DNA of 64,000 nt from Enoplosus armatus (GCF_043641665.1 NC_092198.1:9499001-9563000); one strand, 5' to 3'. Counted from the stretch's first letter, positions 25,606-61,580 are shown. Notes: generated by a model not told the origin, from the letters alone. Numbers and translations: made by a program.

Positions 25606-28119
25606 GAGACTGTAGTGACAGCCTGACTGCAGCTTGTTAGCACTCCGTCTCTAACATCATGTTTATGGTTGATGTTTTCTACTGAGCATAAAAGTGCTGC
25701 AACACGTGACTCGACTTGTGCTCTCTGTGAAGTCTGTGTTTGTGCGGATGTATCATAGACCATCCAGGAGTCTGTCTTTTCCCTGCGGCCTGTCTGTGCT
25801 TAAACATCTGACAGCCTTCTGCCAAATGTGTGTGCTAATTAGAAGATAAAGTGGTGAGAGGAGGAGTGTCTCCCCTCATCTTTTAATAACGGCCTGCCAT
25901 AGAGCAAGGTATTATATGATGTAACCGGACAGATCATTGACTGCAACACCTACCCAATGAAACCAACGACACTAACTTTAGCTGCTCAAGCGTGAATTCA
26001 AATACATGTGAGGCATACACACAAACTAAAGAGAAAAAGAATTACAATTTGCTGCTGAGGAGGACATAAACCAGGCACAGGCCAAAACCAAGGGAGGCTG
26101 CTCTTATGAAAACAGATGATATTAAGTTAAGAGATGTAAATGAATTAGGATAAGTGAATTTTGAAAATGGATGGTTGGATGGAAATTAATTGATTCAGTC
26201 TCAAATAAAAACAGTTACATGGATAAAGGAGAGGTCATTTGAGGTCAAATATTATTAGAGTGCAATTACAATGGTGCTTTTTTCTACTACTCAGAACTTC
26301 TTTGGGTAAATCCAGTGTACAATAGGTGGGGCGACCTCAAAGTCTCAAGCACTGAAAGAATCGTTTTTGTCCTTTTTCGGAATATTTAATATTCTCTGTA
26401 TAGATGGATGAATAAAGGCCAGCAACTAATGATTAGTCATTATTGATTAATCTGCCAATTCTTTTTTCAAAAGCAGGAAAATTGCCCAGTATTTCTTTCC
26501 CTATGCCGATGGTGACATTTTCAAATTGTTTGTTTTGTCCAACCAACAGTCCAGAGCTCAAAGAGTTGATTGACAACAACATGAAAACAGAGAAAAGCTG
26601 CAACCAGTCTGTTATAGCCTCCCTTTAAAATCTCCTCTTTATTACATTCGGACAAGTACAGCGTTTTGAGTCCAAATTGGATCTTCATCAAGTACAGATA
26701 GTGGGCAGAATCAATCAAAGTGGGAATTTCCTATTTGAAGGGAGGAGATAACGGTGCTGCAAGTCCTGTGGGAGACAAAATGTGTCATGTCTCACATGAT
26801 TAAACAGCATTCTTGACATATTTATTAAACAGACAGATTCTGTTTAGTGCAATAATGTGCATTTATGGTTTTGGAAGCCACATAACATCAACAAAAATTA
26901 TTTTCAAACACACAAACAAACATCTAACATAACCAGGTCAGAAAGGCTTATGAATTGTCCCATATTATGACAGATATGTATTTGCAACATTTTTTCTTTA
27001 CTTGTTAGACAAGAGTAGTTTTTATTTCTGTTTCCTGCCAATTAGACAGCCTTGGTACCACAAGAAAGAGGCAGAGACAGTTTCATCTCACTGTACAATC
27101 AATGAAACACAGGATCCGTTCCCACAGTACTGACGACACACACAGACAACAGCCCGCCCACACATCAGACCACACAAACACACACATACAGACTAGTACA
27201 CTTATCAAAGTGGATGCTGCCTCATAACCACACCAGCAGACAAGGGAGAATTTCTGATTGTGCGCGTTGGCAACAAAAACATAAGCAACTGAAGACAGAT
27301 ACAGGAGGCTGACATTAAAGTATGATGTGATAAAAACCTGAGAAAAGACCCAAAGTGTTGAGATCAAGACTGCCCACCTCTCCATCACTATCCCAAAAAT
27401 CCTGATCCTTCCCTGATGCAAGCCTGATGCAGCAGCTTCCTGTCTGCTTGTACTGATTCAAGTGTGGTCCTGTTTTGTGTGCATTTTCTGTAACTCTTAC
27501 AAATATCCATGAGTGCTTTGGCAGCAACGGTACACATGAGAAAATGAGATAATGAGAGAGAAAGCAAACTGACTGAAGGGCTTGTTAGCCTGACAGAAAC
27601 GCTGGTGCTGCAAAGAACCCAAAACAATCCCCTTTATTTTTTTCGAGTTTGTTTGTCCCGGACTAGAGGACGCTTGCAAAATGATCCAAAATTCCTCCCG
27701 GGCATCAGGGGAGCAGCCTAATCGGATCTGGAGGAAACATTTAGCCAGAGTTATGGCTGCTCAGAGGAGATTTTAAACCAGAGTTTCACTTCCTCTTTCC
27801 ACAAGAGCCACTTAAATATTTCATCAGTCATGTATAACAAATAATGAACAGTTGCACAATTTGTCTTTTTGTTTGTTTCTTATTCTTTCAATTTTGGAGT
27901 ATAAAGTAAACTAAATACATAAAAAGATCTTATCAAACCAACACACAAAAACACCACAAATGCTTGGAAGTGTTATGACAACTTCAAAGACACATCTGTC
28001 TTTCTCTCACAAGCTGCCACAAACTGATCAATAAGAGAGAAACAGCCACACATACACAGCATACTGATCCCTATTTAATTATTTCTTTGAACATGAAACA
28101 AAAACATACAGAACTACTG

Positions 28120-28121
<2 letters not shown>
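25605..28121. other. intergenic, no gene seen
   Basis: No recognisable exon, RNA gene or repeat family. A 112-codon minus-strand frame at 27083-27421 has no similarity that I recognise. Confidence 0.4.

Positions 28122-28206
<85 letters not shown>
28122..28206. repeat. (GT)n microsatellite
   Basis: GT run of about 85 bp in intergenic DNA. Confidence 0.95.
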
Positions 28207-28209
<3 letters not shown>

Positions 28210-29563
28210 TCTCCAGGAATAGCTGCATGGTGCCCCAGTCAATCAGAAAACGAGCAATCAGAAGACCGAAACACATATACACATCTTCTCCCAAAATAAG
28301 CCCATTATCTCCTGATCAATAAGAGAAACAACAAAGCTGATCAATTCTATTGATGTTGATGACGGGATCACTCAATTAGCCGGCACTTCTCACCAGCCTG
28401 AGCCAAATTACGCCTGTGATTTTATCACCCAAAGCCTGCTTTCTCTCCCATGAGACAAGAGTACTGGCGTGTTTGAAATGAGTCTCCACATGACAAGAGT
28501 ACTGATGCTGCGAGAGTCAAACTGCTCAGAGGGCAGAGATACAAAGAACAAAGATGTGTTCGCTGCAAACACACAACAACAGTCTCCTGACGTTCCCGAG
28601 GACTTTAGAGCAAACACAACCTGCTTTTGGTTTAATGCCAGCTTGTGAGCTTGTTAAAATGTGGTCAAATAAAAACTGCAGGTGAAAACATCTGGTTTGA
28701 TCAGTAGTGTCAGTATCCAGAGACGTTTAGCTACATTTTGATCTTAACATTAAGGTTAAGATCTATTCAAAGACGATAATGTATGCAAACAGAGAATTAT
28801 CACCTGACTATGTAATTACCCTCAGCTCTACAGAGCTTTATGGGGCCTTTCAGCTCGTTGCTCTGGTTTTTCAGAATGCAACTTTACTGTTTTGGTTCTC
28901 TCTCACCGTCTCATAGCAGCCGCAGCAGGCAGCTCTTTACAGCAAAAAAAAGCTCTAAAACCCACTGTACACTACCTGTCCAGCACCAAATGGTACACAG
29001 ACAAAGTTAGCGACTAGCTGGTGAACGTAGTGGAGCATTTAGCAGCTGAAGAGCCAGATACTTCCTTCAGGAGTGGAGACCAAAACAAAGCTTAAATCTA
29101 AAATATTGTTATCCACCTTGAAAATGTGTTTATAAAACTAAAAACAAAGACTTGTGTGTGTGTCCTTCCAACAGCTGAATGTTGTCTCTCTCCTCATTTT
29201 GTTGTTACAATACAGTCATGGTTGATGCTATCAGTTCTGTTTTAAAGTAATCAATACTGCCGCCAATCTAAAAGCTATCAGTGTCTGTTGGTGAAGATAA
29301 ACAGAGAAAGAGAGAGAGACAAGACAGAGGAAAAGAGGGAGGGAGATAAGACAAATTAGAAACCTATTTCCAATCAGAGGCGGAGCTGCTGAAAAAAACG
29401 AATGTGTGTGTGTGTTAGTGAGTAGTGTGTGTTTTATGACACAATGAGCACAAAGGTCTAAGGTTCAATGATCAAAACATTACTCGAGGCCCCAATACAC
29501 ACAGGATGAAAAAGTATCCGTTCTCCCCCCAATTGCAGAAACCTGCAGTAACCCCCCAAAACT

Positions 29564-29567
<4 letters not shown>

Positions 29568-29632
<65 letters not shown>
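29568..29632. repeat. (CA)n microsatellite
   Basis: CA run of about 65 bp, upstream of smlr1. Confidence 0.95.
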
Positions 29633-29636
<4 letters not shown>

Positions 29637-29749
29637 GGCATGGCCACTACAGCTAATCTTCTTAGCAATCACAAGGTTTGACTGTTGGAACCGAACAAAG
29701 TTCACATCGTCAACAACAACAGAGGGGGTTATTTCTACCAATGAGAGAG

Positions 29750-30126
29750 AGACGGGAAGGAAAAAGAAAGCCAGAGACTGACAAGACAGAAAGACAGAGG
29801 ACATCAAGAGAATCACAACTTTTACATCTGGACTGAACCGACCATTTTTTCTCCCTGAGGAACTATTCTGAGGATTATCTCACTACCTTCAGCAGTGACG
29901 CCCGATGTGACACACGGATTTCCTGAATTTTAAAATGTATCTTCTAAGTCTTTGGAGTTACGTGACAGCCACCGCTAAAAACTTCACCTTTGACCTCCAC
30001 TCAAATCCTGGCTACTGAAGACAACTTCACATCAGTAAGGACAACTGTGATAATATTTGGCAGCCATCTGCAAGTCATTTCCACCTACATCCCTTTAAAC
30101 CTGCCTTTTTGGGGAACCTGACAACT
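29750..30126 (+). other. smlr1: possible 5' non-coding exon of smlr1
   Basis: A consensus donor (ACT followed by GTAAGT) sits at 30127. The smlr1 coding exon has a strong acceptor eight bases before its ATG, so at least one upstream non-coding exon must exist. This is the best donor I noticed in the right place and orientation. The left boundary is a guess and no promoter element was identified. Confidence 0.25.
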
Positions 30127-30459
30127 GTAAGTAGATCTTTTGAAATATATCTAATAACTGCTGAGGCTTTAATAAATCAAGACTGTGTTTCCTGTGAGTG
30201 TAGGTGCTTGTTTTGGGACTTGTTTTGTTTATTTTTGTGTATGCAATTTCTATATGATTCTTCCTGTGTATTTACTTTGCTTTTAGCTTTGGTGGCTGGT
30301 ATTAAGAAATATAGCAGGTCAGCAGATTTTGCATGTGTACAAAATTGCACCCAGATCACCCAAATCTCACAGGCTAGCTGACTACATTTTAATGCTCGCT
30401 ACGATTCAAACATTAAGGAAATAACACATATGACTTTACCATTAACAAAAACAACCACT

Positions 30460-30620
30460 ATCAGAATCAGAATCAGAAATACTTTATTGATCCCCGGGGA
30501 AATTAGACATGTTACAGGTGCTCCCATTCAACAATAGAAAAAGTAGCACAGAGTTAGAAATGAGAAGTATGTAAAGTTATGATAAAAGAATAAAGGAAAA
30601 AAAGTAAGAAAAAATAAGAA
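30460..30620 (+). repeat. retroposon tail with TTTATTGATCCCCGGGGAAATT motif
   Basis: Repeated ATCAGAATCAGAATCAG leads into TTTATTGATCCCCGGGGA and then an A-rich stretch. I recognise this as a widespread teleost retroposon end. It lies in the region upstream of the smlr1 coding exons. The class and right end are uncertain. Confidence 0.55.
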
Positions 30621-31343
30621 AACAAACAGGAGCGACTGTAACAGGCTGCATGCACGGTCGGCGCGTGCAGACATGGAGTTTGATATGGTTGTATGAATAT
30701 CATGATACACATCTTTACTTTACTCAAAATCAAAGTCACAATATGTTTCATATGTATGGAAAACTGCATAGAAACATCAAACTGATGTCCATTGTACTCA
30801 CCTGCATGCTGATGTTAAGTGAAAAAGTCCATAGACTTGTATGAATAAAAAGACTTCATCTCCACTGAAACCCAATAATCTGATGATTTCTTGTCAATTC
30901 CTACCTGGATTATACGTCAGTTATTCACTATAGTTCAGATCAACATGAAAAAGATGACACCTCGACATTTCTACACTTAACTGTACAATTATGTAAAACT
31001 ATGTCAACTACATGATTTCCCACGTCTCACTTTGAAAATTGTAAAGTACTAAAGTGTTTATTTGGTAACCTCTTGCTACAGTATGTTCTTATAAATACAT
31101 TGTGTATTTTACTGAACTACCTTTAAAGGATTGACTCCCACCTATATCTCAACATGTGGGTAGGACCTGCTTCACTTTGAAATAGTAATTTGTATGCTAT
31201 TAAAACAACTGTTATGTGTAACATAGACGTCTGAACCAGTTTTAAACTTGGTGCCTAGGTGTCTTTTGAACTTCACATCACTATCATCACACTGATCCTG
31301 ACTTCCTCTCTTCTCCATTTGCTTCCACCCATGCAGGAGCAGT

Positions 31344-31524
31344 ATGGAGGTGCTGAGTGGCCCCTGGGCTGATCTGGCTCTGCTCCTCCGACAGACCATC
31401 ACACAGACGGACGGAGAGACAGACAGCCGTCTTCCTCTCTGGCTGTTCGGCCTGCTGCTGTTCCTGTCTGTCTGTCTGCTGCTGCTGCAACTGATTATCT
31501 ACCTCAGCTGGAAACTCAGACAGG
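31344..31524 (+). CDS. smlr1: smlr1 coding exon 1 (N-terminus and membrane span)
   Basis: Encodes residues 1-60 plus one base. The ATG at 31344 is the first in the exon after a pyrimidine-rich acceptor ending at 31336, leaving only seven bases of leader in this exon. It ends phase 1 at 31524. Confidence 0.8.
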
Positions 31525-33784
31525 GTAGGCATGCTATTAACTTTTCATGTCTCACCCACGTCCAGACCTCTTGCTATGTGTTATTTACTGCAGTGCTGTG
31601 TAGCTAAATGGACATTGAAGGAAGATGCCATATTATCACCACATTATAAGGATTTCTGCAAAAAACTGTCCCCCAAAGATTTTACTGCATGCTATTAATC
31701 ACCATGGCTACCACTACACACTATTTTGTCTATGTCAAGAAAATATTCTCATTTCATACCAACTTCCACAGTCAAATAAAACATGAAGTGCATCAGTGTA
31801 TCTGAAAACACACATGCAGACAACCAACAGTCTTGTAGAAGTCTCACATTCACATCGTCTTTTAAACAGTACCTGACAGCTCATGCCGCTCCCAGGTAGA
31901 AAAGGAATGTCTAAGGGTCCCGCAGCTAAGCTACACTCTAAATAATGAAAAACATCCAAAAGAGGCTACAAGAAAAAAATAAAATGAAGAACTTGGCAAA
32001 GTGCATTAATCCATGTCCATGCACTATTTACGCCTGTGTGAGTAACGTTTGCTAAAAACTACAGCACCCAGCTGTTTTAAGAAATGACTTTTTTGCAAAA
32101 ATGAATTAATTGTGGCTTCAATTAATGGACAAAGTAGGAAAGCCAGAAAGTGTGTGTGCATCAATGTGCGGTGTGGTGTTTATGCTGAGGCCAACTATAA
32201 TCAATTAGGACCACTCCATCTGCAGTTTACTGTCTCTCACTGGTACTCAAATGAATGAAAACTACTTTCTATTTAAGAGTTCAGTGTTTTACTGACTGTG
32301 TGAGAAATACTTCTGTCTAAAGTTGCATTTTAGGTGGGTAATTGATGTGTTAACTATCACAGTACTTACTGTGTAATGTAGCCACTCAGTAATGTGGTGG
32401 TGGTCCTCCTTGCTGCCTTTTCCCGGTTGATTTTTGTGAGGAGACATCTGGTCTTCAGCAAACCACAGAGGCAACTCTGCAGCTTGTAAAACATGACAAG
32501 CCATTGTTTCAAGTTTCTAATGAAACACACCTATTTTCAGAAACAGAGAGTGAACAACATCATAATGTAAACTAAGTGTTTAGAGTAGTGAGTTTATGAG
32601 CTTTATATTAAGCTAACTAAAAATGTTAGCACAGTGGATGTCTGCTATCATTGCTAACATCTATTAAAGGGGACCTGTTGTGCTTATTCCCAGCTCTATA
32701 TTTTTATTTTGTGATTCCACTAGAGTAGCTTTGCATGATTCACAGTTCAAAAAAGTCCCGTTTTATCGTATTCTGGCCCTTCATGCGGCCCCTCAGTTCA
32801 CCCTCTGTCTGAAACAAGCCGTTTGAGCTCCTGTCTCTTTAAGGCCCCCCTCCCTAAAAAGCCCACTTCTTTCTGATTGGCCAGGCCGAATTCCGGAAGT
32901 CTTTGTAAGAATTTCCGAAGGCAAACTGTAAACCTGACGTTACGGTGACATAAACATAAACATCTCGCCTGTGCCTGGAGCAGAGATACCATATAAGGAC
33001 ATCCGTACCTATCTGACATCAGATAGACACGGCGGTTGAAAAAACTGAAACGGAGCATTCAGAGCAGTCTGAAGCCTGAGCCTTTACCTCACAGGAATTA
33101 CTTTTACATACATTTACCTCACTATTTGGCAACTTTGGCAACATTTAGTATGAATATCCAACACTGTAACATTATGTATATGACAGAAAATAAGGAAAAG
33201 CATAAGAGACCCTCTTTATAGTTAGCTTGCTCGAGCTTCTGTGGTAGCTTTCAAAGGGGATCCATTCCTAATTAATTTAATTCACCTAACTCTACATTAA
33301 ATAAAAGTTAAACTATAGACATTTCATTAACATAACTGCTGTTACACCTGTAACCATCACTAAAAGCAGGAGGGCATGCGCGCACAGTAAATTAAAGCTG
33401 TACTTTCCAATGTAATTAAAGCCAAATGATTATAAACAGCTTTGCAGACCTAAACAGTGACTGCCTACATAATGTGACGATGACCACATAAATAATTCCT
33501 AATTACTAATTTAAACAGTTTAAATTAATTGGTAAAAGCTGCTAAAAAACACACATTATATAACTAAGGCTATTAATACTTACATGTTGCCTGTGTAGTG
33601 TAGTGTTAAGACTATTATCCATGTAGTTTGTAATTTTTGGTCCTTCTCATCCAGACTATGCTTTAAACAAGTTCGTCTTTCATCCACAGTTGAGGCTGAT
33701 CTGTCGGGGGTTCCGCAACACAGAAGCGCCATCTACAGGCAGATATACAGAAATACACACCTGAGGAGGAGGAGTGTTGGGTAG
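31344..33784 (+). CDS. smlr1: small leucine-rich protein 1 homologue (gene span, two coding exons)
   Basis: Joining 31344-31524 to 33690-33784 gives a 91-residue protein. It has a polar N-terminus (MEVLSGPWADLALLL), one strong membrane span at about residues 31-54 (LPLWLFGLLLFLSVCLLLLQ onward), and a short basic cytoplasmic tail containing SAIYRQIYRN. Human SMLR1, as I remember it, has the same plan: a Leu-rich span after an LPGW-like start and a tail ending near SSLYQRMKW. The position between tmem200a and epb41l2 is as in human. Its function is unknown. The match is short and rests on hydropathy, tail motif and gene order together. The intron is 2165 bp, phase 1, with a good donor (CAGG then GTAGGC) and acceptor (CATCCACAG). 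Confidence 0.8.
31525..33689 (+). other. smlr1: smlr1 intron 1
   Basis: Phase 1 intron of 2165 bp. About a quarter of it is the inverted-repeat element at 32663-33221. No further exon was recognised. Confidence 0.7.
32663..33221. mobile_element. non-autonomous DNA transposon (MITE-like) with terminal inverted repeats
   Basis: The left end TTAAAGGGGACCTGTTGTGC matches, in reverse complement, the right end CTATAAAGAGGGTCTCTTAT, giving imperfect terminal inverted repeats of about 25 bp on a 556-bp element. Internal blocks such as CCCTCAGTTCACCCTCTGTC and CTCCTGTCTCTTTAAGGCCC are typical of a very abundant teleost repeat. It contains no coding sequence. A TTAA at the left end could reflect a TTAA-targeting transposon, but the class is unproven. 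Confidence 0.65.
33690..33784 (+). CDS. smlr1: smlr1 coding exon 2 (cytoplasmic tail)
   Basis: Begins with two bases completing a split Val codon, encodes VEADLSGVPQHRSAIYRQ and a basic end (THLRRRSVG), and stops at TAG 33782-33784. The acceptor is CATCCACAG. The segment SAIYRQIYRN aligns with the SSLYQR part of the mammalian tail as I recall it. Confidence 0.72.
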
Positions 33785-36700
33785 CACTCACACACACCTG
33801 ACAGGACAACAGGCCAGGCAGAAGAGACGCTTCAAACCTGCTGAAATGAACACTTTCCTGATTGTTTCAAGCTGTCCTGCCAGTCAACAAGAGTTCAGAG
33901 TATCTATAATGTAAACGCCAGGGGGGAGGGACATATCTTCTCTCTTTCTAAAGAAAAGAAAATCATCAACTGCCATAGAAGATCTGCGGAAGTGACTTGC
34001 CTATTATACATCTTTAAAAGACTCAGGGAAATTGAGAAGTTATCACTTTCTTTGACTGTGAGAGTGTGAGTGAGACTCTGACATCATTATGAAGCTAAAG
34101 GCATCTTTAAGAGCTGTATTTATTTTGTTGTTTAACCTTGGGACAAACTTTGAGAAACTATCTCCAACCCTGAAATTATTTTTTAAATCAGGTTGTAATG
34201 GTACACTTTCATTATTAGACTGCCTGTAAACAGTTTTATGTACATTAACATACAGGACTTCAGTTTTTATAAATTAATTAACCAACGGATGAAGAAATTA
34301 TGTGACCAACAGATTTCAGAGTATAACAATCCTTTATTTAAACAGTGTTACACAGGGGAGGAGTGGCTGTGTGTGGGGAGACACAAGACAATTAAGCTGC
34401 TAGATAGAAAAACCCTACCGGTGATCATTGGTTGGCTAACAGGGAGCGATGAGACAGCTGTGGTTTGGTTTTCCAAAATTAATTTCTTTATAAAGTTTGA
34501 TTGAAAGTGACTTTTAAGTAGTTATGATACAAAATTGTGCTGGTATTAGTTGACCTTACACTGTCTCATCTGTCCAAACTGTGGTACAAAGCCTGAGATA
34601 TAACTGTAAAGAAGGTGGTCCAATTATTATTTTTTTTAACACATCTACTTCATCAGCGTCACACAGACACAGATGTAACTGTATGGATTACATCTAAACT
34701 AATGGCAGTATATTGTTGGTTTGTCTGAGTCACATTGTCCTCCATAATGTTACTGTGTTGCGATCCCTGACACTTTTAAAATCAGCTGGCGTTGAATCAT
34801 CATCAGTTGCTTGGAGTGACATTATGGAGTTGCCATGGTAACCACTGAAAACTTTCAACAGTCTGCCTGTGCTGCCTTTCTTAATCTTAATAAACATTAC
34901 TGATGGCAAAACATTCATTTGTGGCAGCATTTCATTTTTTGAAGTAAAATTCACGAGAAAGTGTTACCAACATTTTGGAAAATCAGACCTCGCAGCCCCC
35001 AAAGCTCCTGTGATTGGTTAAAACAGAGCCCAGACCCCCTGGAAAAGAGGTTAAACCTGGGACTAAAAGTACAAAAAGGAAACGGTGGCAGAGAATTTTG
35101 ATTTTGTAGTGATATTCATTCAATGTGTTCAAAAACACTGTGACAATATTAAAAATATCCAAGAGGGCGCACAATAAATCCCACCTTTAAACAACTAGAT
35201 CAGTTTCACAGAGAAAAAGACAACAAATGATGAGAAAATCTACATATATAGCTGTGATATAACCAATGCTTTTTAAAAGATTTTTTTTTTTTTTGGAGCA
35301 GCGAAAGCTTCCAAAGCTGCCTATTGTTGCACGGTTTGTTTTTATAAATGTTTTTCTGCTGCTTTGTCTCTTTGCAAGAGGGTTAGAGATTAAAGCTTCC
35401 CCCTCATCTGGAATGTCATTTAACTGCATAGTAGAGGTCAGACCAGTGTTTCCCAATAGAAAGCCTAGACATTAACAGTCATTACCACTCCATCGTCCGT
35501 TCCAGAAAGAACGTTTTAACACTGGGGTTAAATTAAGAGGTACATACTATTTCAAATGTGGAGAAACTTCGTCAGTATGTCCAGTCAGACTGGAGGGTTA
35601 AGACAAATCTAGGCAGGTACAGGTGGAATGTTTTTTATATTCATCTGTGGCACTTCTTCGCTTACAATCAGTTAAATTTCAGGAAAAATGTGTTTTTGTC
35701 CCACTAAATGCATTAGACCTTGTTCTAACCCATTTAATACCACCAATATTTACACAAAAGTCACATTTTCTGTTGAATTCCGCTGAACATTTGGGTAAAA
35801 GGACACAGAAAAATGAATAAAACATCATGATATTCCATTGAAGGGTTTCAAGAGCACTTCAAACCCTCGGGTACACTTCCCTTTAAGCTGCATTTTTACT
35901 GCTATGTTGTAACTGTTTCCATGCCTGTTTGTAGTACACTGATGGATTCAGAGTGTTATGATTTTGTGTAGTAGAATCATGTAGAATACAACTGCATGTC
36001 ATTTTGAAATTCAAAACAGGTCAAAAAAACATATAAAGTCACTTAAAGGCTGAAGAACATTTTGGTTGCGGTGAAACAGTTACAACGCAGCCGGCGTCAG
36101 ACCAAAGATAATCTTATCTTATGACGTACTGTATGAGCTGAGATCATCTGTTATCTACACACTCTCAAACCAATCAACACAGTAGCCTTCTATCTAGACT
36201 CGCTCAAGATAAAAATGTGTGAAGACATGCTGAATTTAATCCCAGATCTCATTATATCTAGCAGCGTTTCCTTGCTATTATCTAGTCTGGTATGAAAAGA
36301 AGCTGGGAGTGAAATTAAGTGCTGAGCTATGGCGACAAACAGGCTCTGATGCAGAGTTAGCAAACTGGTAGAAGTGATTCCATTATTCTGAATTCTGGTT
36401 TCAAGAACTGTATGTCCTCATTTTGGTACCTGTGCTGGTTGTAGCACAAAACTCTTTTTGAATAACTTAAATTGCAGATTGTGTATTAAGCATTGTCCTA
36501 AGAATACTAAAACCATTTTAAACATGCATAAATGTTCAAATTCTTTTTCACTCCCAAGTTGTTATCTCCCAATTATCCTTCAGTTTACTGGTCTTCTCTC
36601 CCAATCAAAAGTCTGCTCCCTTGCTTCCCTGTGGCCCAATAGGAATGGCTAGCGTCGTACAGTGGGCGGGCCCAGGGAGAGCGTTTAGCTAATGAAAAGC

Positions 36701-37358
36701 TGCATTACTGCTCCCATCTAATAACCTTCCTTTTTTTTAGTGTACAGAGAGTTGTATACACCAGCTTTAAAGTCAGTCCATTTTCAGTTCAAATTCATTT
36801 CCGTTTATCAAAAAAATTAAAATACTTACAACTTACAAATGTGTCACATGGGATTAATTCCACCTGCATCATTTGGCTTCTCGAGCTTAATTAATGTCAA
36901 ACCCACTGGCCCAATTAAGATTCCTTCCATTCCCGCCTAATGTGAACGGCGAAATGTCTTCTCTTCTTAGAGGCGAGTAAAAAGTGAATTGAACTGAAAA
37001 TGAGCTCACTCAGCCGCTAGGCAACGCACGAGGAATGTGGATGAATAATAACTATACTCACAGAGAAAAAAAGACAGAATCATAAAAATCCATAAACCTG
37101 GCTGATTGGTTTTTACTGCAGTGTTTTAAATTACAGCTCCCTATGTTCTGTAGTCATTAGCATTAAAATGTAATAATGAGACACTGCTTCCACCGTTCAC
37201 CTGGCTGTGAAGGAGTTTTAATGAGTTTGATTTTGTTACACTTTGAAAAAGGTTTCCTGCAGTCCAGCTTGTTACTGTAGAAATTACTGTGTTATATTAT
37301 GTTACTTTCCATTTACACCATAATGAAGCGAAGGAGGGAGCTGTAATTTAACGAATTA
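33785..37358. other. smlr1 3' UTR and convergent intergenic region
   Basis: Non-coding. An AATAAA near 34889 could end the smlr1 transcript about 1.1 kb after the stop, but this is uncertain. smlr1 (+) and epb41l2 (-) converge across this interval. No other gene was recognised. Confidence 0.45.
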
Positions 37359-37359
37359 C

Positions 37360-37380
37360 TTTTTTTTTTTTTTTTTTTTT
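37360..37380. repeat. poly(T) run
   Basis: Run of about 21 T directly abutting the left end of the hAT-like element. Confidence 0.9.
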
Positions 37381-37612
37381 CAGGAATGCACCGATAATAC
37401 TTTTCCACCGCTGATACAGATTCCAAGTACAAAACTTCAGTGTCAAATTAGTTAATTTTTGATAAAAATGAAGATTTCTCGGTCTGAGATCTTTTTATGT
37501 AGGAAAAAAAAAGCAGAACTTGCTTTTGAGTGTTATTGAAGGTCACTGGTACTATGCAATAATCATTTTCAGCCTTGTATCTCATCAGGATTGGTTATCG
37601 GCGCATCCCTAC
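37381..37612. mobile_element. small hAT-like non-autonomous element
   Basis: The left end CAGGAATGCACCGAT and the reverse complement of the right end, TAGGGATGCGCCGAT, match at 12 of 15 positions. CAG/TAG-starting ends with GATGC-CCGAT are typical of hAT-type elements in vertebrates. The element is about 232 bp with no open frame. No convincing 8-bp target duplication is visible because the left flank is poly(T). Confidence 0.55.
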
Positions 37613-38288
37613 AGCTTTTCTTTTTTGCAATACATGACAGTAAAACAAACTGTTAAAGAAAAAAAAGCACTATTAAAAAATAAAAACACGCTACAAATGT
37701 TAAGCTAACAAAAGTGGTTCTTTTTTGTTCCCTCGGGAAGAGTGAGGATATTATTTTTCTTTTTTTCTTGGTTTTGGAGTGAGGGATTTAGATGCACCAC
37801 AGACATGTAAGAGAGACCGACTGGGAAGAGATCGGCGACTTCTCTTCATCCGTCTACCCCTTCTCCTCCTGTGTTTCTGCTCTTCCTCTTCTTCGTCTCC
37901 TCCTCCTCTTCTGTCAGTCAGTCAGTCAGTCAGGGTTGGTTGTCATAGGGTGATGGAGGTCATTCAACTTCAACAGAGAGAGTACGATGGGCCCTTCAGC
38001 TCTGGGGAAATAGAGGTGAAGGCAGTCAGCCTGGGTGGAGTGATGATTGGCCCTCAACATTAGTTTCCTACTCAAAAGATTTCCTTTGTCCTCCACACAC
38101 AGACCTCCATCAGTCACTGCCTCCCTTCCTAAATGTAATGTTCCTTTCTCTTCCTTCATCTTCGCATGTGTGATGAAGGCTGGTGGTTTTAACAGCTTCA
38201 CGTGTGGGAGTTTTCATCTCATTCATTTTTAATTTTTGTCTTCAGAAAATAAACCACTATGTGCACCCCCACTGTTAATAAAGACTAC

Positions 38289-38324
<36 letters not shown>

Positions 38325-38353
38325 CTACTATTATTATTATTACCTGAGTTCAG
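37613..38353 (-). other. epb41l2: 3' UTR region of epb41l2
   Basis: Sequence downstream (minus sense) of the epb41l2 stop codon. It holds the (AAT)n/(ATT)n inverted repeat at 38289-38342 and a (CAGT)n run near 37914-37934. The only nearby minus-strand polyadenylation-like hexamer I saw is ATTAAA at about 38228-38233. The true 3' end is not determined. Confidence 0.4.
38289..38342. repeat. (AAT)n and (ATT)n inverted microsatellite pair
   Basis: About 33 bp of AAT repeats is followed, after GAGCT, by about 15 bp of ATT repeats. The arms are perfectly complementary, so transcripts of the epb41l2 3' UTR would form a hairpin 12-65 bases after the stop codon. Confidence 0.9.
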
Positions 38354-61515
<23,162 letters not shown>

Positions 61516-61516
61516 C

Positions 61517-61520
<4 letters not shown>

Positions 61521-61578
<58 letters not shown>
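61521..61578 (-). repeat. epb41l2: (GA)n microsatellite acting as polypyrimidine tract
   Basis: About 58 bp of GA repeats on the plus strand, hence (CT)n in the transcript, ending three bases before the acceptor AG of the exon at 61515. Confidence 0.95.

Positions 61579-61580
<2 letters not shown>

Noticed and set aside
37779..38063. 94-codon plus-strand frame with a hydrophobic stretch and Ser run
   Set aside because: Low-complexity, antisense to the probable epb41l2 3' UTR, with no gene structure.
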